64,000 nucleotides of DNA from Gnetum montanum (lineage: Eukaryota; Streptophyta; Gnetopsida; Gnetales; Gnetaceae), in assembly GCA_015680685.1 (NCBI GenBank), contig MNCI01008638.1, positions 68,439 through 132,438 on the forward strand. Reading direction: 5' to 3'. The first letter of the stretch is position 1, and each line of letters starts with the position of its first letter. Shown in pieces: positions 55,119-64,000 of this stretch. The translations under genes and the position numbers were made by a program. The notes under the pieces are model-generated. The model did no database searches. It had not been told where the DNA came from and saw only the letters and a program-made list of their open reading frames with translations.

Positions 55119-57521
55119 CCACTAGCCGGTACACTTCTCCACTCTTTCAAAATCACCACGCTAAAATACTATAGAGCACCAAAGGTTGCAAAACATAAAC
55201 CTTATTGAATTTCCTTCCCCCTTCCCATAAATTTCCGTGTTAAAGACTTTGGAAATGAAGCCAGTCTGTATGCCTTAAGGTATTTCAGTGTGAGTTGTCT
55301 ATTCTTTGTCCGACGAGATTGTGAATGCGAGTTGGAGGGATGTTTGTTTTATTATCAACGTGAAAAGTTTATTTGCAGTCATTGATCAAATACAAATTTG
55401 TTTTTTTTAACAAAGCTCAAAGAACAAAACTCCAATGCAGTACAGGGGTAATTAACTTTAGTATCATTTTCAGTTGTGCATCAGAAAGCCCAAGGCAACA
55501 GAAAGCAGCAAGTTTAAAATAAAAATTAGTACAGAAAACAGTAAAAACGCTGTAGAGAAGGCAAGCAAAATAAGCATCTGACAATTCATAAAACAAGAGA
55601 ACCTTATTTATTTACATACATTTGCATAAAGAAGCAAAAGCTTGACTTAGTAATTTGGTATACAGACGTCTCTTAAAGTACATACCTTTTACAAACAGAG
55701 TACAAAGCAATCAATGACCACAACCATGTAGAAGCACAGGATCACAAGAATCGTAAGGAAAGCTATTTGAATTTTCTCTATAATATTGCACATGATATGA
55801 ACAATTTCTTGGTTTTTAACACCCCTCGAGAATTCCGAAAACCATAGCCAAAAACCATAGCCATAGCACAACACATGTTGGTTATTTGACTTTCATCCAG
55901 ATTCCTGCAGTCACTGCACTTCTCCAAACACTGTTTAAAGCAATCAAAAGTTTTTAGAATGCCATGCTGCACTGTTGATGCAAGTAATCTTTCAAGATTT
56001 TCCAAGAAACCCGTAATCTGTTCAATTTCTTCAAGGTCAGTGGCTAGGTCCATTAGAATCCTGTTGCATATACTCTGCAAATGTGCCCCAGCAACTGTAT
56101 GATTCCAATTTATACAATCAAATTCATCATTGTGGCAGCTTTTCTCGACTTCCTTTTCTGCCATGCATCTTTCTGCACGGCAACTCGAACACTCTCAGTT
56201 TTCGCCAGAGGAAGATCGTGATTCCACCGGAAGGTGGCTTTGGTCTCCTTGATTTCTTTGATGTTGAACACATCATCTACGTCGTTGCTTAATTGTTTGC
56301 TGTCCATACTTAAGTTCTCTGAGACACTGCTAATCTGCCATGCTTGCTCAGCGGCTTTAATGCACTTCCCCAAATTGTCTTCCTGACCCTGAACATTGTT
56401 ACCGATTTGAACACCTTTTTCTTCTAATTTCAGGGTTACAGTTTCATAGACAGCAGAGACTTCAAACAGAATTACTAGCAAAGAAGCCACTATCATCTTG
56501 ATTGACAGATACTGCAAATCAAACTTAATTTTAACATTTCCTTCTAGTAAGGACTCTACATACCTTTCAGCAATTAAACATGAATTGTTCAAACATGAAT
56601 TGTTCTGGAGGTCTGCTCCTTGGGCCTTGCTGAACAATATTCTCATTTCCATGCATTGTTTACCTTTGGCTTTAGATTCTTCCAGCCTACTTCGAATTCT
56701 ATCAATAAAATTCAAATTTGCAACACAAACAGCTAAACTGCTTTTCCCATAGCAAGTACTCTTTAACTACATGAAATTCTTCTATTTGATCTGGTATTAG
56801 CTGCTGGTTAAGCCTACGGTACTCACGGAGTGCCTGGGAGCCCATGGATATCCTAAGCACCAGGTTTGGGTACAGTAAAAGCTTAGAAAATAGGCAACAT
56901 AGCTTGCTGCACCTGAAATGGTACCCCCACTATAAACAGCTTGTGCAACTTTAAAGTTCTGAGCATAATGAGAAAGAATTTAAAACCTTTATCATCAGCT
57001 AAAATTTGAATTTGGCAATTGTGAAAGAAATGCAACAATTGGGAAAGAAAAGGGGAGTGCTCATGATTTAGAACGTTAGAGCAGAAGATCACAGATTGCA
57101 TCCATCTTTCGCAAATGACACACCATCTACAGATTATGAATAAAGATTGGATGGACACCCAAACCAGAAATATAATTTTGTGTACACCAATGACACTTGA
57201 AAATAATTGGAGATTCCTTGATGGATACCAACAAAATAAATGGACGAAAAAATGGTAACTGCAAAGAAAACGGAGAAGAGGCTAGAGCAGACCGTGGAAT
57301 GAGATAACTTGGCTGCAAGGAACGGGACATAATGCACAATCCTAGCATTTGAAATCTCCATTGTTGCCAAATCGTAAACCTCGGTGAATTAACCACATTC
57401 ATTAGAGTGTTCCGAATCAGCCTACAAAGCTTAAGTTTGGCAATATCTTGAATAGCAATTGATCCCAACATGGCACAAAAAGCAGCCCCCAAAGATACAT
57501 CATGCTTAACATTATCAAAAT

Positions 57522-57633
57522 GTTCTGGCTGGCCATTGTCTTGATCATCTTTTCGGCTTCGAGACCCTGCAAAGTTAGCCACTCTGCATACAACTCTGTG
57601 AATGCATCGTAAAACGTGGATCCAAGGCTGGTG
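57522..57633. repeat. 112-bp gene segment present on both sides of the LTR array (left copy)
   Basis: 57522-57633 and 60546-60657 cover the same part of the membrane protein gene. They differ at 5 or 6 sites, all transitions. They flank the array directly, which is far too long for a target-site duplication. Confidence 0.92.
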
Positions 57634-57979
57634 CCGTAGCCTATAGTCTCCTCAAACGAGTTTTTCTAGTGTTGGCATGTCCAAAATTTATGCATCAACA
57701 CCTTATTGGCGCTAGAAGGAGGGCCTGAATTGACCCTTTTTTTTCTCTTTTCCTTTTCGGTTGGAGGCTAAGTGTTGGTAGCAACATGCCCATGCGTGGC
57801 ATGGGGCCTTTGTTTATTTAAAAAAAAAAGAAAAAGAAAAACAAATTAAAATTAAAATTAGAAAAAAAAAGATGTGTTACCCTAACCCTAAAATTGACTA
57901 TAAAAAGCCATCAAGGTGATGGAGTTGAGGGGAGAGGAGGAGAAGTCAGGCCAGGCAGCCCTGGGCCAGTGAGGCCAGG

Positions 57980-58920
57980 GCCGTGAAGCCATGGACTGAA
58001 CCTCCTCTTTCTCTGGGTGGTTGGCAGTGTGTGCGGTAACAACGTTGGTGGTTCGCAGGGCATTGGTGATGTTTGATCGCAACTACACATAATTCTTGCG
58101 GGAAACACAACCATGCATCCTGTCGGTGGATCTTCTCTCTATCTTCTTTTATATCAGCAAATGGCATGTGGTGGACAATGGATTTGTGCATGATGTTTAT
58201 GCAGTTGGTGGTTCGCAGGGCATTGGTGATGTTTGATCGCAAGTACATATGATTCTTGCACCAACACAACCATGAATCCTGTCGATGGATCTTCTCTCTA
58301 TATTCTTTTATTTCAGCAAATGGCATGTGGTGGACGGTAGATTTGTGCATGATGTTTATGCAGTTGGCAGTTTGCAGGGCATTGGTGATGTTTGATCACA
58401 ACTACACATGATTCTTGTGGCAACACAACCATGCATCCTGTCGATGGATATTCTCTTTATCTTCTTTTATTTCAGCAAATGGCATGTAGTGAACGGTGGA
58501 TTTGTGCATGATGTTTATGCAGTTGGCGGTCCGCAGAGCATTGGTGATGTTTGATCGCAACTACACATGATTCTTGCGGCAACACAACCATGCATCCTAT
58601 CGGTGGATCTTCTCTCTATCTTCTTTTATTTCAGCAAATGGTATGTGGTAGATGGTGAATTTGTGCATGATGTTTATGTAATTGGCGGTTTGCAGGGCAT
58701 TGGTGATGTTTGATCGCAACTACACATGATTCTTGCGGCAACACAACCATGCATCCTATCGGTGGATCTTCTCTCTATCTTCTTTTATTTCAGCAAATGG
58801 CATGTGGTGGATGGTGGATTTGTGCATGATGTTTATGCAGTTGGCGGTCCGCAGGGCATTGGTGATGTTTGATCGCAACTACACATGATTCTTGTGGCAA
58901 CACAACCATACATCCTGTCG
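57980..58920 (+). repeat. Six tandem repeats of about 159 bp in interior 1
   Basis: The marker CATTGGTGATGTTTGATCGC begins at 58061, 58221, 58380, 58539, 58698 and 58857, giving periods of 158-160 bp. Each unit also carries ACACATGATTCTTG, CATGCATCCT, GGATCTTCTCTCTATCTTCT and CAGCAAATGGCATGTGG. Units differ by about 5-10 percent by eye. Confidence 0.93.
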
Positions 58921-58924
58921 ATGG

Positions 58925-59122
58925 TTTCTGTTTCTCTCTCCATTAGTTTTTTTCATGTTTTATCTCTCTCTATGTTTTCTATCTCTCTATCACTTGGTCA
59001 CAAAGCTCTTTCCAGCTGAAACTATTCTCGGGTTTCCGTACCCATATAGAAGGTGCCCTAGGCTATAGTCTCCTCAAACGAGTTTTTCTAGTGTTGGCAT
59101 GTCCAAAATTTATGCATCAACA
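58925..59122 (+). repeat. Middle LTR of the small-element array
   Basis: Starts within the CTCTCTCC...TATCTCTCT stretch and ends at ATCAACA (59122). The 5' limit is uncertain because the same sequence precedes the third LTR. Its last ~130 bp are homologous to the Tat-like element's LTR at 51164. Confidence 0.7.
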
Positions 59123-59399
59123 CCTGATTGGCGCTAGAAGGAGGACCTGAATTGACCTTTTTTTTTTTCTCTTTTCCTTTTCGGTTGGGGTCTAAGTGTT
59201 GGTAGCAACATGCCCATGCTTGGCATGGGGCCTTTGTTTATTTAAAAAAAAAGAAAAAGAAAAACAAATTAAAATTAAAATTAGAAAAAAAAAGATGTGT
59301 TACCCTAACCCTAAAATTGACTATAAAAAGCCATCAAGGTGATGGAGTTGAGGGGAGAGGAGGAGAAGTCAGGCCAGGAAGCCCTGGGCCAGTGAGGCC

Positions 59400-60340
59400 A
59401 GGGCCGTGAAGCCATGGACTGAACCTCCTCTTTCTCTGGGTGGTTGGCAGTGTGTGCGGTAACAACGTTGGTGGTTCGCAGGGCATTGGTGATGTTTGAT
59501 CGCAACTACACATGATTCTTGCGGGAAACACAACCATGCATCCTGTCAGTGGATCTTCTCTCTATCTTCTTTTATTTCAGCAAATGGCATGTGGTGGATA
59601 GTGGATTTGTGCATGATGTTTATGCAGTTGGCGGTTCACAGGGCATTGGTGATGTTTGATCGCAAGTACATATGATTCTTGCGCCAACACAACCATGCAT
59701 CCTGTCGATGGATCTTCTCTCTATCTTCTTTTATTTCAGCAAATGGCATGTGGTGGACGGTGGATTTGTGCATGATGTTTATGCAGTTGGCAGTTTGCAG
59801 GGCATTGGTGATGTTTGATCGCAACTACACATGATTCTTGTGGCAACAGAACCATGCATCCTATCGATGGATGTTCTCTCTATCTTCTTTTATTTCAGCA
59901 AATGGCATGTGGTGGACGGTGGATTTGTGCATGATGTTTATGCAGTTGGCAGCCCGCAGAGCATTGGTGATGTTTAATCACAACTACACATGATTCTTGC
60001 GGCAACACAATCATGCATCGTGTCGGTGGATCTTCTCTCTATTTTCTTTTATTTCAGCAAATGGCATGTGGTGGATGGTGGATTTATGCATGATGTTTAT
60101 GTAATTGGCGGTTTGCAGGGCATTGGTGATGTTTGATAGCAACTACACATGATTCTTGCGGCAACATAACCATGCATCCTGTCGGTGGATCTTCTCTCTA
60201 TCTTCTTTTATTTCAACAAATGGCATGTGATGGACGGTGGATTTGTACATGATGTTTATGCAGTTGGCGGTCCGCAGGGCATTGGTGATGTTTGATCGCA
60301 ACTACACATGATTCTTGTGGCAACACAACCATGCATCCTG
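59400..60340 (+). repeat. Six tandem repeats of about 159 bp in interior 2
   Basis: The same marker begins at 59484, 59644, 59803, 59962, 60121 and 60280. Unit n here is more similar to unit n of interior 1 than to its neighbours. The inner unit reading GTAATTGGCGGTTTGCAGGG, for example, is the fifth in both. The whole interior was therefore duplicated as a block. Confidence 0.92.
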
Positions 60341-60347
60341 TCGATGG

Positions 60348-60545
60348 TTTCTGTTTCTCTCTCCATTAGTTTTTTTCATGTTTTATCTCTCTCTATGTTT
60401 TCTATCTCTCTATCACTTGGTCACATGGCTCTTTCCAGTTGAGATTATTCCCGGGTTTCCGTACCCATATAGGAGGTGCCCTAGGATATAGTCTCCTCAA
60501 ACGAGTTTTTCTAGTGTTGGCATGTCCAAAATTTATGCATCAACA
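60348..60545 (+). repeat. Third LTR of the small-element array
   Basis: Near-identical to 58925-59122. It ends at 60545 directly against the gene copy. Confidence 0.75.
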
Positions 60546-62055
60546 GTTCTGGCTAACCATTGTCTTGATCATCTTTTCGGCTTCGAGACCCTGCAAAGTT
60601 AGCCACTCTGCATACAGCTCCGTGAATGCATCGTAAAACGTGGATCCGAGGCTGGTGAGAAGGGCTAACATATCCCCAGAAAATGCTTTATTAATGTTTC
60701 CAAGTGTTGGGAGAATGTAGCCCATAAACACACATCATCACTCTTCGGCCAAGCTGAAGACCTCCGAAGGAAGAAGCACACCACGCTTCGACCACATCTC
60801 TTTCAAATAAGTGAATATCACTTAGTGTGTTCTGACAATCATCAATTAAGATCTCGACAGACCGAAGTAAGAGGCCGAGCAAAGTGAGGCATAGAGCACT
60901 GGGTACCAGAGCCCTTGTAGGAACCCACTGATTTCTTCTTTTTCTGGCTTTGCAAACATCGTACAATAACAGAGCCAGTAATATAGCTGTAGCTGCAACT
61001 GCAGCACCAATTAAAACATGCGTTTTGCTTGCTTTGATTTCCTCCCACAATGCTTACCCATACCGTGTAGCTGCATCATTTCTGGAAAACGTAATACTGC
61101 ACTTAACCAAAGTCTCCAACTCTCAACTTCCAACAATGCAGCATGCCAGCCGGGGATTTAATGGGATGCAAATGCGTTTCATACACGGCATTGCAGGTCA
61201 TGGCAGGTTTTTCAAACTCGTAATTATTTGTATTAGTCTTTATGTTCCATGACCTTCGGCCTGTAACCTTTTTCTTCCTCCGTGATAGTTCTCGGAAACT
61301 TCAAATGTCTGTGCTACAATCAAAACTTAAAATAAGCGGTGGTCAGTGATAACGGATTCGTTATCAGTGTGAAAACAAGACTAGCATAACTTTGGTGCTC
61401 TGCAGTGAAATTTGCTGTACCGTCTTTTCCATTTGTTTTCCATGTTTGGCTCATCACATAACAAATACTTGGCATCTTTCACGCACTTTCCATTTGAGGT
61501 TGCACTCCTATATGCCCAACAACATAATAAGGACTTTCCAGGTACACCCAAATACTTGGAATTTTCGATCCACTTTCCACAGAAGTTAAAGGCTACACTC
61601 CTCTATCATCAAATGACAAAAAATAAATCCAATGGGATGTTGAGGAACGCCGTGTCCCAATTGAAGGGGATATTACTTTTATAAACTAACGATACATTTT
61701 AAAGAAATAAGCAATTCAACACAAAGAACAAACCCAAGATCATCATAATCTTAACCTTAATCCTACCCTGGAGTACCAAAATATTTTTCAGCTAAAAAAC
61801 AAACCAAAAATATTTTATGTTGTCCATTAGCAAACAAACCAAAGCTTCTTAAAAAAATAAGTACACCTAATTATAATTTAGATTTAATTTTACGATTTGG
61901 GAATACTCAATTTTTATCCTCTCATGTAGGAGATGCCTCTGTCGAAAATGTCGATTCAGAGATTTATAGCTATGCAACCCAACACAAAAACATGAATGTT
62001 GATGCAAAGTGTGAAACCAATGGGGAGGATGAAAACAAATGCATATAACTTTTGG

Positions 62056-62325
62056 ATGCACCAACACCTAGAAAAAACTAAAATCATTTGGAGAGACTAT
62101 CACTTAAGGCACCTCTAGTGTGGATATGGAAACCTAGGAATAGTCTCAGTTGGAGAGAGCTATGTGACATTCCAAAAAAAGATATATTAAATTGAAAAAT
62201 TGAAAAAATTTGAATTGAGTGACTACCTTAAATTTCAAGACTTAATGAGAAACAATAAAATGACTGTTAAATTTAAAATTCTCCTCAGTCTTTTGCAAAG
62301 CACTTGCTAACGATTTTACAGACTT
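62056..62325 (-). repeat. LTR fragment of the Tat-like family
   Basis: GATGCACCAACACCTAGAAAAA, then GTGGATATGGAAACCTAGGA and AGTCTCAGTTGGAGAGAGC, match the reversed LTR end found at 51164 and 59122. It lies right after the end of segment B and right before the gypsy pol at 62335. Confidence 0.65.
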
Positions 62326-62334
62326 TGAGGTAGT

Positions 62335-64000
62335 ACCAACTGTATGCTCAACCATCCAAGTGTTCCTTTTGGCAATCAAAGATTCAATTCTTGGGACATG
62401 TGATGTTAGGAGTTAGTATCTTTGTGGGCCCTTCAAAGATTGCAGTCATTTGTGATTGGCCTATGCTACACTCAATAGTGAATGTACTAAGCTTCTTAGG
62501 ATTAGCAAGATATTATTGTTGATTTGTGAAGCATTTTTCTCACTAGCATCTCCTTTGAACTGATTTCTAAGGAAGGAGGCTAACTTTACTTAGGGCCAAG
62601 CTTGTCATGCTGCATTTAAAGAGTTGAAGCATAGATTGGTGACTACTCTAGTGCTAATATCTCCTACACAAGGACATCAATATGATGTTAGTACTGATGC
62701 TTCATGGGATGGCTTTGGTTGTGTGTTGATGCAGGATGGATAGGTTGTGGCTTATGCATCTCATCAATTAAGGCCACATGAAACTAGATATCCTATGCAT
62801 GATCTAGAGTTGGGTGCTATGATATTCGCATTGAAGATTTTCTAACATCATTTATATGGGAAGCAAGTTACTATTTGGACTGACCATAAGAGCCTCCAAT
62901 ATCTTATGAGTGAGCCACATTTTAAATTGTGACAACATAGATGGATGAAGCTGCTTGATTTTGATTTTACTATTAAATAGAAGCCTAGCAAGACTAACAA
63001 GGTAGCAGATGCATTGAGTAGGATGGTAAGTAAGCTTAATAACTTGATAATCCAATTAGATTTGCAAGAGCAAATATGAGAGCAACAACATCATGATCCC
63101 TAGTGTTAGGAATTGAGGCAATAGATTACCTATGATTCACCACTCTCTATGGATAGTCATGGAGTATTATGAAGGGATGGTCGAGTATGTGTTCCAGAAG
63201 CTCTACAAATTCAGTTGATGGATGAGGCCCACATGAGCAAATACCAAATGCATCCAGGTAGTTAGAAAATGTACTAGAGTTTACGACAGATGTATTGGTG
63301 GCCTAGTATGAAGAGGAATGTAGGAGAGTATGTATCTCAATGTTTAATTTACCAACAAGTGAAGATAGAGCATTAGAGACCTAAGGGATATTTGCTTTCT
63401 CATGATGATCCTCAGTGGAAGTGGGATGTCATTGGTATGGATTTCATTTTGGTCTTCTGTGAGCTTGCAGTGGCTATGATGCTATATTAGTAGTTGCTAA
63501 TTTGTTAACAAAGTCTACCCATTTCCTTACAACACAATCATTAGTAAGTGCAATAGAAACTAAATATCTCTTTCTTTTAGAGATAGTGCAGTTGCATGGT
63601 GTGCCATGAAGGATTATTACTAATAGAGATGCTTGATTTATTTCATGTTTTTGATAAGCATTTTAGAAGGAGATAAGTACAAAGCTGAATGTAAGTTTGG
63701 CATACCATCCACAAATTGATGGTCAAACTGATCAGGTGAATTAGATTCTAGAAGACATGTTGAGAGCCTATGCTTTGCAGTATAGAGAGGGTTGGGATTA
63801 GATGCTACCATTAGCTAAATGTGCATATAACAATAGTTATTAGGAGAGTTTGCAATTATCACCATATGAGATTCTATATGGTAGGCCATGTAGAACACTT
63901 TTATGTTGGGATACCATAGAAGATCATCAGCAGGTGAGCATAGATTTGGTGAGGTAGACTACAGAGAAGATTCAAGAGATCTAAGATAGATTAACAACTA
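62335..64000 (+). pseudogene. Chromovirus-like Ty3/gypsy pol (RT end, RNase H, integrase), cut by the window edge
   Basis: Plus strand, in order: LYAQPSKCSFWQSKIQFLGH (RT thumb), FLGLARYYC, DVSTDASWDGFGCVLMQDG and [20 protein letters not shown] (RNase H), KTNKVADALSRM (RNase H end), EAHMSKYQMHPGS then MYWWPSMKRNVGEYVSQC (zinc-binding H2C2 domain), WKWDVIGMDFIL (first integrase Asp), and YHPQIDGQTDQVN (catalytic Glu position, here Asp). The style is that of Tekay/Del-type chromoviruses. Stops, mostly TAG, and a frameshift at 62570 break it. It starts abruptly at 62335, so the 5' half is missing. Any chromodomain would lie beyond the window. Confidence 0.85.

Larger units (their letters stand above)
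57634..60545 (+). mobile_element. Two head-to-tail small LTR elements sharing the middle LTR
   Basis: LTR ends (...TATGCATCAACA) fall at 57700, 59122 and 60545. The first two are followed by a PBS motif (TTGGCGCTAGAAGGAGG, near 57705 and 59127). The periods are 1422 and 1423 bp. The two interiors are near-identical and contain no retroviral domain, so these are non-autonomous elements of the TRIM/SMART size class. The first LTR keeps only its last 67 bp, joined to the host gene at GGTGCC. The last LTR joins host sequence cleanly at 60546. Confidence 0.87.
55816..61113 (-). pseudogene. Decayed second copy of the multi-pass membrane protein gene
   Basis: Homologous to 11682-14000 in two parts, 55816-57633 (C-terminal side) and 60546-61113 (N-terminal side), separated by inserted LTR elements. 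The start codon is lost: the triplet at 61111-61113 reads ACT where A has ATG. A frameshift and a TAA follow within about 20 codons. A 13-bp duplication near 55846-55858 (AAAACCATAGCCA) shifts the frame close to the C-terminus. Further indels lie near 56165-56175, 56600, 56745 and 56910-57020. Conserved stretches such as ILMDLATDLEEIEQITGFLE and MGYILPTLGNINKAFSGDML show clear descent from the same gene. It cannot encode the full protein. Confidence 0.9.
55119..62044. repeat. Segmental duplication, copy B
   Basis: Direct-orientation partner of 8682-15024. It lacks the 2.2-kb interval present in A, the join carrying the microhomology AAGT (55365-55368). It contains the extra LTR array 57634-60545. 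Confidence 0.9.

Noticed and set aside
57980-60340. CRISPR-like array of regular repeats
   Set aside because: Units of ~159 bp are repeated along their whole length without unique spacers, in a plant nuclear context. This is a tandem repeat inside an LTR element.
57888-60636. Repeated open frames of 60-134 codons on the minus strand in the small-element array
   Set aside because: They are the same ~159-bp repeat read several times (MRSNITNAL.., INIMHKS..). There is no similarity to retroelement proteins and no consistent frame over the period, which is not always divisible by three.

Overview
The window is nuclear DNA of a seed plant and most probably a conifer or other gymnosperm. It is AT-rich and gene-poor, and it is packed with old nested LTR retrotransposons. 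It also carries a broken terpene synthase whose conserved blocks look like the gymnosperm TPS-d type. Only one protein-coding gene looks intact: an intronless 772-residue multi-pass membrane protein on the minus strand (11682-14000). There are two assembly gaps (4762-4916, 39038-39252) and two isolated N positions (42497, 42629) that flank an inverted copy of neighbouring sequence.

Layout. 1-6130: an Athila/Tat-like Ty3/gypsy element on the minus strand, running off the left edge (integrase, RNase H, RT, protease, gag, PBS, 5' LTR). 6190-8640: two tandem copies of a LINE reverse-transcriptase fragment, then tRNA-derived SINE-like pieces. 8682-15024: segment A, holding the intact gene. 15640-18290: tandem repeats, including an array whose unit carries a tRNA-like A box. 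19357-22665: terpene synthase pseudogene, split in exon 1 by a short copia element (19623-21313). 22753-24720: a second copia element, truncated after gag. 24760-45407: a second Athila-like element, including a probable third ORF, split by a nested gag-protease-only LTR element (35048-43648) with an intact GGTAG target-site duplication. 45408-51700: a minus-strand Tat-like element with gag, protease, RNase H, then RT, carrying a solo Athila-type LTR. 51164-54066: two LTRs of one family in inverted orientation around a possible host gene fragment. 55119-62044: segment B, a second copy of segment A with a dead gene copy, interrupted by a head-to-tail pair of small LTR elements filled with ~159-bp repeats. 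62056-64000: an LTR fragment, then a plus-strand chromovirus-like gypsy pol running off the right edge.

The parts are related by descent rather than by a shared pathway. Segments A and B are a segmental duplication in which A stayed open and B decayed. Transposon coding regions are interrupted mostly by TAG where CAG would be expected. Several catalytic acidic residues and primer-binding sites differ from consensus by C/T or G/A transitions, the expected result of long-term cytosine methylation. Domain calls rest on motifs read by eye; no database search was run.
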